A stretch of 37,556 nt of DNA from positions 1-37,556 of the forward strand of contig JAILNQ010000062.1 in the NCBI GenBank assembly GCA_024691425.1, given 5' to 3'. This document shows positions 7,866 to 15,905 of this stretch, piece by piece (position 1 is the stretch's first letter; the number at the start of each line of letters is the position of its first letter). A program made the position numbers and the translations under genes. Below the pieces are notes generated by a model. The model did not search any database, was not told the DNA's origin, and worked only from the letters and a program-made list of their open reading frames with translations. The DNA is from Lachnospiraceae bacterium (GTDB lineage Bacteria; Bacillota; Clostridia; Lachnospirales; Lachnospiraceae).

Positions 7866-8342
7866 ATGTACGGACAGGAAGCGAATCTGAAAGAACAGAT
7901 AATCGAGGAATATAAGGACGATCTTCTTAAACTTCTTAAGTATCTGCCTTTTCTCGAGAGCAAGGGACAGAGCGATGCTCAGAACTATTATGAGGGTGAC
8001 GGAGAGCATAAAGTCATCCCTGTTCCGGTGTATGACCCGACATTGCTCGCCTTCGTGAAAGAAGCCAAGACAACAAAGTTCATGAACAGGAACTATCCCT
8101 ACGCATACCGGAAATGGAGGATGCCGGATCCGGAAGCGGAACGTGCGGCCATGGAATCGGCGGCGATAAGGGATATCGATCTTTTCCGCGGGGTGATCAG
8201 CAGATACGTTATAGAAGGCCAGAGAAAATCCGTCATGTGGACCACGGCAGTCCAGGAGAGGATTTTCGTTACCGCGCTCACGAAGCTTAAATCCCTCATC
8301 CTCGATCCGAGAATCTGCGGAACAGACAAGATGAACGGCTGA
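7866..8342 (+). CDS. Conserved-looking protein of unknown function
   Basis: 158 residues, soluble, no signal peptide or membrane segment. I do not recognise the family. The N-terminus is a charged helix (KEQIIEEYKDDLLKLLKYLPFL), the middle contains PVPVYDPTLLAFVKEA and MNRNYPYAYRKWRM, and the C-terminal half is helical (SAAIRDIDLFRGVISRYVIEG). The codon pattern matches its neighbours and it begins an operon with its own promoter, so it is a real gene. The ribosome site is modest (GGGGTGA). It lies 27 bases before an aminotransferase gene; a link to amino-acid metabolism would be guilt by association only. Confidence 0.75.
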   Translation: MYGQEANLKEQIIEEYKDDLLKLLKYLPFLESKGQSDAQNYYEGDGEHKVIPVPVYDPTLLAFVKEAKTTKFMNRNYPYAYRKWRMPDPEAERAAMESAAIRDIDLFRGVISRYVIEGQRKSVMWTTAVQERIFVTALTKLKSLILDPRICGTDKMNG

Positions 8343-8369
8343 TATACAGAAGGTTTGGAGGAACGGATC

Positions 8370-9572
8370 ATGATCTCAAGGAAAATGGAAGACCTTGTGA
8401 AAGGAAGCTCGGTAATACGGGCGATGTTTGAAGAAGGAAGGCAGATGGCCGCAAAGTACGGCGAGGAGAACGTTTTTGACTTTTCTCTCGGCAATCCGAA
8501 CGTGCCTGCTCCGGCCGAAGTGAACTCTGCCATCATAGATATAGTAAACAATACGGACAGTGTCAGGCTGCACGGCTACATGAGCAACGTCGGCCATGAT
8601 GAGGTCAGGGAGGCTATTGCCGAGTCTCTGAACGGTAAATACGGGACCGCATACGGGAAGGCGAACATCGTCATGACGGTAGGTGCGGCAGGAGGGCTGA
8701 ACGTTGCGCTGAAGGCTATACTGAATCCCGGCGATGAGGTTATAGCATTCGCTCCTTACTTCGGGGAGTACAACAATTACGTGTCGAATTATGACGGGAA
8801 GATGGTTATAATAACACCTGACACAGAAACGTTCCAACCGAATCTTGCTGAATTTGAGCAGAAGATCACCGATAAAACCGCATGCGTTATCGTAAATTCC
8901 CCCAATAACCCAACGGGTGTTATTTATTCTGAAGAGACGCTTGAAAAGCTCGGTAAGATACTTGATGAGAAGCAGAAGGCTTTTGGGAGGACGATATATC
9001 TGATAACTGACGAGCCGTACAGGGAACTGGCCTATGACGGCGCAGAGGTTCCGTGGGTTCCCGATTTCTATAGCAATACGATAGTTGGCTATTCGTACAG
9101 CAAGTCGCTTTCTCTTCCGGGTGAGAGAATAGGCTATCTCGTGATCCCATCTGAAGCGGACGGTTTCGAAGAGCTTGCAGCGGCGCTCGGAGTCGCGACC
9201 CGGATACTCGGATTCGTGAATGCTCCTTCGCTGATGCAGTTCGTTATAGCGAAGTGCCTTGATGCTTCAACGGATGTTTCTTACTACGACAGGAACAGGA
9301 ACACGCTTTATGAGGGGCTTACGAAGCTCGGATTTTCCTGTCAGAAACCGGAGGGAGCTTTCTATCTTTTCATGAAGTCGCCGCTGGCTGATGAGAAGGA
9401 GTTCGTAGGCATGGCGAAGAAATACAACATACTGCTCGTTCCGGGTTCGACGTTCATGTGCCCGGGATATGTAAGGATAGCATACTGTGTCTCTTATGAG
9501 ACGGTAAAGGGGTCGCTTGCCGGATTCGAGAAGCTGGCAGATGAACTCGGACTGATCAGAGGGATGAAATGA
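8370..9572 (+). CDS. PLP-dependent aminotransferase, class I/II (AspC-like)
   Basis: 400 residues from ATG 8370, chosen because GGAGG lies 8 bases upstream; an in-frame TTG 15 bases earlier overlaps that site. Fold type I features are clear: NSPNNPTG (176-183), TDEPY with the pyridoxal-contacting Asp near 214, and SYSKSLSLPGERIGY with the Schiff-base Lys near 245. The N-terminal FSLGNPNVPAP fits class I aminotransferases of Clostridia usually called aspartate aminotransferase, but substrate choice cannot be read from the sequence. The stop overlaps the start of the next aminotransferase (ATGA), so both are made together. Confidence 0.9.
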   Translation: MISRKMEDLVKGSSVIRAMFEEGRQMAAKYGEENVFDFSLGNPNVPAPAEVNSAIIDIVNNTDSVRLHGYMSNVGHDEVREAIAESLNGKYGTAYGKANIVMTVGAAGGLNVALKAILNPGDEVIAFAPYFGEYNNYVSNYDGKMVIITPDTETFQPNLAEFEQKITDKTACVIVNSPNNPTGVIYSEETLEKLGKILDEKQKAFGRTIYLITDEPYRELAYDGAEVPWVPDFYSNTIVGYSYSKSLSLPGERIGYLVIPSEADGFEELAAALGVATRILGFVNAPSLMQFVIAKCLDASTDVSYYDRNRNTLYEGLTKLGFSCQKPEGAFYLFMKSPLADEKEFVGMAKKYNILLVPGSTFMCPGYVRIAYCVSYETVKGSLAGFEKLADELGLIRGMK

Positions 9573-10642
9573 GCTGGGAAGATAATGTTAGGCGTGTTAC
9601 CCCGTATGTTCCGGGAGAACAGCCAAAAGACGGCCAGAAGGTCATAAAACTCAATACAAATGAAAACCCGTATCCGCCTTCACCGCTTGTGGTAAAGGCG
9701 CTTTCGGCATTTGATGCGGATAAGCTGAGACTGTACCCGGCGGCGGATGTCGGACCGCTGAGAGATGCGATCGCGGACTATTACGGGTTCGGCAGCGACG
9801 AGGTTTTCGTCGGTGTAGGATCTGATGATGTGCTCGCCACGGCTTTTCTGACATTCTTCAATTCCGATAAGCCCATTATTTTCGCGGACATCACGTATTC
9901 GTTCTATGATGTGTGGGCCGAGGTTTTCAGGATACCGTATGAGATCAAACCGCTTGATGATGATTTTCACATAAAAAGGACTGATTATCTGTGCCCGAAC
10001 GGCGGTATCGTGATCGCTAATCCCAATGCTCCGACCGGCGTTTCAGAAATGGGGGACATCGATTTCATAGAGGAGATCGTCGCATCCAATCCGGGAAGCG
10101 TCGTAATAGTTGATGAGGCATATGTGGATTTCGGCGGAGTGACCGCGCTTCCGCTTGTAAAAAAATACGAGAATCTTTTCGTCGTAAGGACTTTTTCCAA
10201 ATCGCGCTCATTTGCGGGGATGCGGATAGGATATGCGTTCGGCAGCAGCAGGCTAATCAAGTATCTGAACGATATCAAGTATTCGATCAATTCCTATACG
10301 ATGAACCGGCCTGCGATAGAGCTGGGCATTGCGGCGCTTTCCGATGATGAATACTTCAGAAAGACCGTGGATGCGGTAATAAGAACGAGGACCTGGACCG
10401 GCGAAGAGTTGAAAAAACGCGGATTTGCAGTAACAGACTCGAAAACCAACTTCGTTTTCGCATCGCCTTCTGGGATAAGTGCTAAAGAACTCTTCTGTAA
10501 GCTTCGAGAGAGGGGCATATTCGTCAGATGGTGGGATAAACCAAGGCTCGGTGATTTCTTAAGGATATCCATCGGCACGGATGATGAGATGCGCGCGCTT
10601 ATGGATGCCATAGATGAAATAATCGGAAAATCTGAAGGATAA
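9569..10642 (+). CDS. hisC: Histidinol-phosphate aminotransferase-like enzyme
   Basis: 357 residues, the usual HisC length. The N-terminal block VIKLNTNENPYPPSPLV, NPNAPTG (151-157), DEAYVDF (182-188) and RTFSKSRSFAGMRIGY with PLP Lys K211 are characteristic of the HisC/CobD branch of fold type I. HisC converts imidazole-acetol phosphate and glutamate to histidinol phosphate; the same family also takes aromatic acceptors, and CobD-type threonine-phosphate decarboxylases look similar. No other histidine gene is nearby, so a broad aromatic/histidinol role or a paralogue is possible. AGAGGG precedes the start and the gene overlaps its neighbour by 4 bases. Confidence 0.8.
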   Translation: MSWEDNVRRVTPYVPGEQPKDGQKVIKLNTNENPYPPSPLVVKALSAFDADKLRLYPAADVGPLRDAIADYYGFGSDEVFVGVGSDDVLATAFLTFFNSDKPIIFADITYSFYDVWAEVFRIPYEIKPLDDDFHIKRTDYLCPNGGIVIANPNAPTGVSEMGDIDFIEEIVASNPGSVVIVDEAYVDFGGVTALPLVKKYENLFVVRTFSKSRSFAGMRIGYAFGSSRLIKYLNDIKYSINSYTMNRPAIELGIAALSDDEYFRKTVDAVIRTRTWTGEELKKRGFAVTDSKTNFVFASPSGISAKELFCKLRERGIFVRWWDKPRLGDFLRISIGTDDEMRALMDAIDEIIGKSEG

Positions 10643-10653
10643 AGGGGTAAAAT

Positions 10654-11154
10654 ATGTCGACTTTAATGTGCTATCTTATAGTTTTCTTCATTTCGATGGT
10701 CCCGCTCATAGAACTCAGAGGGGCCATACCGTTTGCTTACGGGTTCAATGCGAACGATCCTTCGTTCAATCTTCTGCTCGGATACATACTTATAGCGGTC
10801 GGAAATATGATCCCCGTGCCGATCATCTTCTTCTTTGCGAGAAAAGTGCTCGAATGGGGAGCAGATAAGCCGGTCATCGGTAAGTTCTTCACATTCTGTC
10901 TTGAAAAGGGGCATAAAGCCGGGCAGAAACTTGAGGAAAAGGCGGGCAAAGGACTGTTCGTCGCGCTCATGCTGTTCGTGGGAATCCCGCTTCCCGGAAC
11001 AGGCGCATGGACGGGCACGCTTGCCGCATCGATACTTGACATGGATTTCAAGGAGAGCATAGTGGCGGTCATCTGCGGAGTGGCGCTTGCCGGCATAATA
11101 GTCAGCATAGTATGCGCTCTCGGATTCGGCGCTTGGTTCGGGATTGCCGGATAG
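10654..11154 (+). CDS. COG2426 'small multidrug export' family membrane protein
   Basis: 166 residues, almost wholly hydrophobic with about four or five transmembrane segments. The N-terminus VPLIELRGAIPFAYGF and the later LFVGIPLPGTGAWTGTLAAS are hallmark stretches of the COG2426 family (related to the DedA-like fold). The name 'small multidrug export' is historical; transport has not been clearly shown for most members, so the function is open. A GGGG-type ribosome site precedes the start 11 bases after hisC. Confidence 0.82.
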   Translation: MSTLMCYLIVFFISMVPLIELRGAIPFAYGFNANDPSFNLLLGYILIAVGNMIPVPIIFFFARKVLEWGADKPVIGKFFTFCLEKGHKAGQKLEEKAGKGLFVALMLFVGIPLPGTGAWTGTLAASILDMDFKESIVAVICGVALAGIIVSIVCALGFGAWFGIAG

Positions 11155-11164
11155 GGGACGGAAG

Positions 11165-12040
11165 ATGGATGACCATATCGTAAGGGCTACGGCCGCAAAC
11201 GGAACAATAAGAGCATTCTGTGCGACAACGAGGAATCTTGTTGAATATGCAAGGACCTGTCATGATACTTCACCGGTTGTAACAGCGGCGCTGGGCCGTC
11301 TTCTTACCGCAGGAGCAATCATGGGGAGCATGCTCAAAGGGGCGGATGACATTCTGACGCTCCAGATAAGAGGAGCCGGTCCGATGAAAGGACTTACGGT
11401 CACGGCAGATTCATCGGCGAACGTAAAGGGATATCCTCTCGAAAATCTGGTGATGCTCCCGCCGAACAGCAAGGGGAAGCTTGACGTTGCAGGGGCGATA
11501 GCCCCCGGAATCCTTTCGGTCATAAAAGACATGGGGCTGAAAGATCCGTATGCCGGACAGGTTGAGCTTATTTCAGGTGAGATCGCTGAAGACCTGGCAT
11601 ACTATTTCACTTCGAGCGAGCAGGTTCCGTCAGCGGTGGCTTTAGGCGTTCTCATGGAGAAGGACAATACCGTGAAGCAGTCGGGAGGCTTCATCATACA
11701 GGCACTCCCGGGAGCCGACCCGAAAACCCTCGATATGCTCGAGGAAAAGCTCTCGTCGATGCCGTCGATGACTCAGATTCTCGATAGCGGGAAAGATCCT
11801 GAGCATATTCTTGAAGATATCCTTGGCAATATGAATCTTCAGATACTTGATAAGATACCGACGGCTTTCGTGTGCAGCTGTGACAGAAAAAGGGTAGAAA
11901 AGGTTCTCATCAGTCTCGGAAAGGATGAGCTTAAAGCCATGGCAAACGATGGAAAACCCGTTGAGCTCAAGTGCCACTTCTGCAATAAAGCTTATGAATT
12001 CTCGCCCGATGAGGTTAAGTCGATCATTGCCGCGCTTTGA
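11165..12040 (+). CDS. hslO: Redox-regulated chaperone Hsp33
   Basis: 291 residues from ATG 11165 with AGGGG upstream; a TTG 21 bases earlier overlaps the preceding gene. Hsp33 is a cytosolic holdase switched on by oxidation and unfolding. The N-terminal core (VRATAANGTIRAF, then LQIRGAGPMKGLTV) is typical, and the C-terminal zinc switch is complete: CSC (C237, C239) and CHFC (C270, C273), the CxC-x(n)-CxxC pattern of the family. It sits 10 bases after the COG2426 gene in the same operon. Confidence 0.95.
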   Translation: MDDHIVRATAANGTIRAFCATTRNLVEYARTCHDTSPVVTAALGRLLTAGAIMGSMLKGADDILTLQIRGAGPMKGLTVTADSSANVKGYPLENLVMLPPNSKGKLDVAGAIAPGILSVIKDMGLKDPYAGQVELISGEIAEDLAYYFTSSEQVPSAVALGVLMEKDNTVKQSGGFIIQALPGADPKTLDMLEEKLSSMPSMTQILDSGKDPEHILEDILGNMNLQILDKIPTAFVCSCDRKRVEKVLISLGKDELKAMANDGKPVELKCHFCNKAYEFSPDEVKSIIAAL

Positions 12041-12126
12041 GATATAGCGTGATATTAAGGGGAAACATAAGGGGAAGTCATTATGGTTTCTGCCGCAAAA
12101 TAGAATTTTAAGGGGGGATCTGATCT

Positions 12127-13014
12127 ATGAAATTCACGAAGATGCACGGATGTTCAAATGACTACGTTTACGTGGACTGCTTTACCGAAAAAGTCGAAAA
12201 CATGGGGGTTTTCGCTAAAGAGGTGAGCGATAGGCACAAGGGGATAGGGTCCGACGGCGCGATTTTCATCTGCCCCGCCGAAGGCGCCGACTGCGAGATG
12301 AAGATGTACAACGCGGACGGATCATATTCGGAAATGTGCGGAAACGGTATCAGATGCGTTGCAAAATACGTCTATGATAAGGGAATCGTGGATAAGAAGG
12401 ATATGACGATCCTTTCCGGGGGACAGCTGAAGAAGATCCATCTTGAGGCCGGTCCCGAGAGAGTCAACGATCTGACCGGAACATCTTTCTCGACGAGGGA
12501 GGACGGCATGGCCGCCCTTAAGGTCAGGGTCGATATGGGTGAGCCGATACTCGAGCCCGACAAGATTCCCGTGATCTTTTCTGACGGATGCGATAGAGTC
12601 ATATCGCATGACCTTTTCGTTGATGATTCAAATTACAAAGTAACCTGCGTTTCTATGGGCAATCCCCACTGCGTCGTATTTGTCGACCATGTCGGCACGG
12701 TTCCTATCGAGCAGCTCGGAACTAAGTTCGAAAATCATTTAGCCTTCCCAAACCGCATAAATACGGAGTTTGTGCATGTCATGGACAGGCAGAACATATG
12801 GATGCGCGTGTGGGAGCGCGGAGCGGGAGAGACTCTTGCCTGCGGAACCGGCGCATGTGCGGCCGCCGTTGCCTGCATTCTGAACAATCTGACGGATGAC
12901 AGGGTGAATGTGCATTTAAAGGGCGGTGACCTTGATATATTATGGGACAGGAACAATGATGGCAGAGTATACATGACCGGCGGAGCTGTCACGGTTTTTG
13001 AAGGAGAGATATAA
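12127..13014 (+). CDS. dapF: Diaminopimelate epimerase
   Basis: 295 residues. DapF interconverts LL- and meso-diaminopimelate for lysine and peptidoglycan synthesis, without a cofactor, using two Cys residues. Both are present: MCGNGIRC with C71 and ACGTGACAAA with C239. The N-terminal [15 protein letters not shown] and the [14 protein letters not shown]-type block (here [13 protein letters not shown]) are diagnostic. An 86-base gap before it holds G-rich repeats of AAGGGG and an AGGGGGG ribosome site but no clear promoter with a -35 box. The glutamine synthetase gene starts 1 base after its stop. Confidence 0.96.
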   Translation: MKFTKMHGCSNDYVYVDCFTEKVENMGVFAKEVSDRHKGIGSDGAIFICPAEGADCEMKMYNADGSYSEMCGNGIRCVAKYVYDKGIVDKKDMTILSGGQLKKIHLEAGPERVNDLTGTSFSTREDGMAALKVRVDMGEPILEPDKIPVIFSDGCDRVISHDLFVDDSNYKVTCVSMGNPHCVVFVDHVGTVPIEQLGTKFENHLAFPNRINTEFVHVMDRQNIWMRVWERGAGETLACGTGACAAAVACILNNLTDDRVNVHLKGGDLDILWDRNNDGRVYMTGGAVTVFEGEI

Positions 13015-13015
13015 G

Positions 13016-15121
13016 ATGACGAACGTACCTGAAATATTCGGAAGCATGGTATTTAACGATGCTGTTATGCAGGAGAGGCTTCCGAAGGATACCTACAGAT
13101 CGCTCCATAAGACGATAGAGGACGGGAAGGAGCTTGACATTACCGTCGCGAATGAGGTCGCCACGGCTATGAAGGACTGGGCGGTCGAAAAGGGCGCTAC
13201 GCATTTCACGCACTGGTTCCAGCCCATGACAGGAAGAACGGCGGAAAAGCATGATTCTTTCATCTCACCGCAGCTGGACGGACGGGCGCTGATGGAGTTT
13301 TCCGGAAAAGAGCTTATAAAGGGCGAGCCGGATGCTTCAAGCTTCCCTTCGGGAGGACTGAGGGCGACTTTCGAGGCCAGAGGCTATACGGCATGGGACC
13401 CGACAAGCTATGCATTCGTGAAGGACGGGGTTCTTTGCATTCCTACGGCATTCTGCTCATACGGAGGGGAGGCACTTGATAAAAAGACTCCGCTTCTGCG
13501 CTCCATGGAAGAGATAAATACCCAGGCAATGCGCATCCTTAAGCTTTTCGGCAACAAGGACGTTAAGCATGTGTGGACAACGGTCGGCGCCGAGCAGGAA
13601 TACTTCCTTGTGGACAGGAAACTCTACGACCGCAGGCGTGACCTGATTTTCTGCGGAAGGACGCTCTTCGGAGCACCTGCTCCTAAGGGACAGGAGATGG
13701 ATGACCACTATTTCGGAGCTATTAAGCCCAGAATATCGGCGTTCATGAAGGAGCTCAACGAGGAACTCTGGAAACTCGGTGTCTACGCCAGAACTGAACA
13801 TAATGAGGCGGCTCCTGCGCAGCATGAGCTTGCGCCTATATATACTACGACCAATCTCGCGACCGATCAGAACCAGGTGACGATGGAGATTATGAAGAAC
13901 GTTGCCAGAAAGCACGGAATGGTCTGCCTGCTCCATGAAAAGCCTTTTGAGGGTGTGAACGGAAGCGGAAAGCATAACAACTGGTCGATTTCGACGGATA
14001 CGGGAATGAACCTGTTAGAGCCGGGAAAATCACCTTATGAGAATGCGCAGTTCCTTCTGTTCCTTGCGGCCATGATAAAGGGTATCGATGAATATCAGGA
14101 GATGATGCGCGTCTGTGTCGCTTCTGCCGGTAATGATCACCGTCTCGGAGGTGCAGAGGCCCCGCCGGCGATTGTTTCAGTGTTCATCGGAGACGATCTC
14201 GCAGAGGTGCTCGACTGCATAGAAGAGGGAAAATCATACGCGGGGAGCGGATCCGGACGGATGGAGATAGGAGTCAGCGTCCTTCCGTCGATCCCCAAGG
14301 ATTCTACGGACCGGAACCGTACATCGCCTTTCGCTTTTACCGGCAACAAGTTCGAATACAGATCAGTCGGAAGCTCGCAGTCGATAGCCGGCGCCAATAC
14401 CGTGATAAATACGATAATGGCGGAAGAGCTGAAGCAGTTTGCAGACGAGCTTGAGAAAGCCGATAGCAAAAACTTCACGCAGGCTCTGAATGACCTGATC
14501 AAAAGGACGATAACGGAACATAAGCGTATTCTGTTCAACGGTGACGGATATTCGGGTGTCTGGGAAGAAGAGGCAAAACGCCGCGGGCTTGCGAACCTTA
14601 AGACGACTGTTGACGCGCTTCCTGCTTTCCTTATGGAAAAGAACATAAAACTGTTCACGAGCCATAACATTTATACTGAAAAAGAGATGAGGAGCCGCTA
14701 TGCGATTCTTCTCGATTCATACAACAAGATCATCAATATAGAGGCACACACGATGATAGACATGGCCAGGAAGGAGATTCTTCCGGCAGTGAGCAGGTAT
14801 ATCGGACAGCTTACGTCTGTTCTTAATGACAAGCTTTCGGCTGCTGAAAGGCTAGGAATCGACATGCCGCGAAGCATGGAAGAGGAGACTGCCGGAACGC
14901 TTTCAGCCCTCAGCGATGAGGCCGTTACCAAAACGGTTCTGCTTGAAACGCTCATCGCGAAGACGGACTTTATGGACGATCTTGCAAGAGGCCAGTACTA
15001 CAGGGACAGCGTCATACCCGCGATGAATGAGCTCCGCAAAGTATGCGATACCATGGAAAAGCTCACTGCAAGGGACATGTGGCCGTTCCCGCAGTACGGA
15101 GACATGCTGTTCAATATTTAA
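13016..15121 (+). CDS. glnN: Glutamine synthetase type III
   Basis: 701 residues from ATG 13016, with AAGGAG nine bases upstream; a TTG 18 bases earlier lies inside dapF. Type III enzymes (about 700 residues, common in Bacteroidetes, Clostridia and cyanobacteria) make glutamine from glutamate and ammonia. Diagnostic blocks are [12 protein letters not shown] near residue 60, the [10 protein letters not shown] metal site, and [18 protein letters not shown]. The length is full. It is the last gene of the operon and is followed by a hairpin. Neighbouring aminotransferases and dapF fit a nitrogen/amino-acid theme. Confidence 0.97.
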   Translation: MTNVPEIFGSMVFNDAVMQERLPKDTYRSLHKTIEDGKELDITVANEVATAMKDWAVEKGATHFTHWFQPMTGRTAEKHDSFISPQLDGRALMEFSGKELIKGEPDASSFPSGGLRATFEARGYTAWDPTSYAFVKDGVLCIPTAFCSYGGEALDKKTPLLRSMEEINTQAMRILKLFGNKDVKHVWTTVGAEQEYFLVDRKLYDRRRDLIFCGRTLFGAPAPKGQEMDDHYFGAIKPRISAFMKELNEELWKLGVYARTEHNEAAPAQHELAPIYTTTNLATDQNQVTMEIMKNVARKHGMVCLLHEKPFEGVNGSGKHNNWSISTDTGMNLLEPGKSPYENAQFLLFLAAMIKGIDEYQEMMRVCVASAGNDHRLGGAEAPPAIVSVFIGDDLAEVLDCIEEGKSYAGSGSGRMEIGVSVLPSIPKDSTDRNRTSPFAFTGNKFEYRSVGSSQSIAGANTVINTIMAEELKQFADELEKADSKNFTQALNDLIKRTITEHKRILFNGDGYSGVWEEEAKRRGLANLKTTVDALPAFLMEKNIKLFTSHNIYTEKEMRSRYAILLDSYNKIINIEAHTMIDMARKEILPAVSRYIGQLTSVLNDKLSAAERLGIDMPRSMEEETAGTLSALSDEAVTKTVLLETLIAKTDFMDDLARGQYYRDSVIPAMNELRKVCDTMEKLTARDMWPFPQYGDMLFNI

Positions 15122-15154
15122 GTTCAGTTCTTGACAGGGAAAATCTGCCATAAA

Positions 15155-15181
15155 AAGACGCCGGCTATGTGCCGGCGTCTT
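15155..15181. terminator. Terminator shared by glnN and thiT
   Basis: A perfect 11-bp stem (aagacgccggc / gccggcgtctt) with a tatgt loop. On the minus strand it is followed at once by tttttat, so it is strongest for thiT; on the plus strand the T-tract is poor and interrupted (tcactggttttt), so glnN termination may be partial. Confidence 0.8.
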
Positions 15182-15212
15182 CACTGGTTTTTCAGAAATA
15201 TAGGAAGGCATG

Positions 15213-15749
15213 TCAGTTAAGAGTGCGTTTGATACGTTCAATGGCATGCTCTACCGGCGGAATCACTATGATCACAAGAGTGATCGCCGCTTCAATGTAC
15301 ATATATGACCCGTTGTAGCACAGAGAGTATACGAGCGGATTCCATCCCTCAGGAGCGTAATCAGCAAAGAAGATGTATCCTGATAATGAAGAGAATATGA
15401 ATCTTCCGGTAACTCCCACGATATAACCGATGAACATGCCGGTTTTCTCTTTCCGGAAGAAACCGGACAGTCCAAGAGCGGTGAATGCCAGAACATAATC
15501 CATGATGACCTGAAGAGGAGCGTAGATTTCCGGCTTCTGGACAAACTGCAGCAGACCATAGGCAAGCGCGGCCGTCAGTGAGTATTTCCAGCCGAAGAGA
15601 TAGCCTATTATACAGATGAAAAACATGCTGCAGAGTGTTACAGACCCGCCAAGGGGTGCAGAAAAGAGTTTGACAAAGGACAGGACGAACGCAAGAGCTA
15701 TGCACACTCCGCACGCCGCCAATCCTTTTGCAGAAAAAGATTGTTTCAT
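15213..15749 (-). CDS. thiT: Thiamine-specific ECF transporter S component
   Basis: 178 residues with about six transmembrane helices. ThiT binds thiamine in the membrane and works with the shared ECF module (EcfA, EcfA', EcfT), which is not in this window. The sequence pattern (LGGSVTLCSMFFICIIGYLFGWKYS split around the second helix, then GLLQFVQ and the Trp/Tyr-rich C-terminal helices such as NGSYMYIEA) fits ThiT. The decisive support is a TPP riboswitch directly upstream. The ribosome site GAGGTA lies just beyond the riboswitch, 12 bases from its 3' end to the start codon, suggesting control at translation. Confidence 0.93.
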   Translation of the reverse strand: MKQSFSAKGLAACGVCIALAFVLSFVKLFSAPLGGSVTLCSMFFICIIGYLFGWKYSLTAALAYGLLQFVQKPEIYAPLQVIMDYVLAFTALGLSGFFRKEKTGMFIGYIVGVTGRFIFSSLSGYIFFADYAPEGWNPLVYSLCYNGSYMYIEAAITLVIIVIPPVEHAIERIKRTLN

Positions 15750-15760
15750 AATATACCTCG

Positions 15761-15832
15761 CTTCCTTTCGCCGGTATGACCCGGATCAAGTTATAGGGGT
15801 GTGATCTCAGACCGTTTCCGGTCACCCCCAGC
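15761..15832 (-). promoter_or_regulatory. TPP riboswitch (THI element) controlling thiT
   Basis: Read on the minus strand, the conserved TPP aptamer pieces occur in order: GGGGGTG, CTGAGATcacACCC, then ACTTGATCCGGGT and ATACCGGCGaAAGGAAG. The pyrimidine-sensor CTGAGA and the pyrophosphate-sensor TGATCCGGGT regions are both intact. The 3' side runs into the ribosome-binding region of thiT with no room for a terminator hairpin, so ligand binding probably blocks translation. Confidence 0.95.
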
Positions 15833-15849
15833 CATTGTTAACAGATACG

Positions 15850-15878
15850 AGTATATCACCTACCGGTATAATTGACAA
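15850..15878 (-). promoter_or_regulatory. Promoter of thiT
   Basis: On the minus strand, -35 TTGTCA (15878-15873), 17-base spacer, -10 TATACT (15855-15850). The predicted start near 15843 is about ten bases before the TPP aptamer. Confidence 0.65.
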
Positions 15879-15899
15879 CAGTTTCAATTCAGATAGAAT
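15872..15899 (+). promoter_or_regulatory. Promoter of addB
   Basis: -35 TTGACA (15872-15877), 16-base spacer, -10 TAGAAT (15894-15899). The -10 ends only 6 bases before the addB ATG, so the predicted transcript would begin at the start codon. Its -35 overlaps the -35 of the divergent thiT promoter by five bases. Confidence 0.65.
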
Positions 15900-15905
15900 A
15901 ATGAT

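Noticed and set aside
8355-8369. Earlier TTG start for the class I aminotransferase
   Set aside because: The TTG overlaps the GGAGG that serves ATG 8370, and the added residues do not fit the family start.
12041-12126. Six-codon ORF (MVSAAK) after AAGGGG, and a TAGAAT box, before dapF
   Set aside because: A leader peptide or promoter is conceivable, but there is no -35, no attenuator hairpin and no regulatory codons, so I do not call it.
12998-13015. Earlier TTG start of glutamine synthetase inside dapF
   Set aside because: ATG 13016 has AAGGAG at 9 bases; the upstream codons overlap that site.
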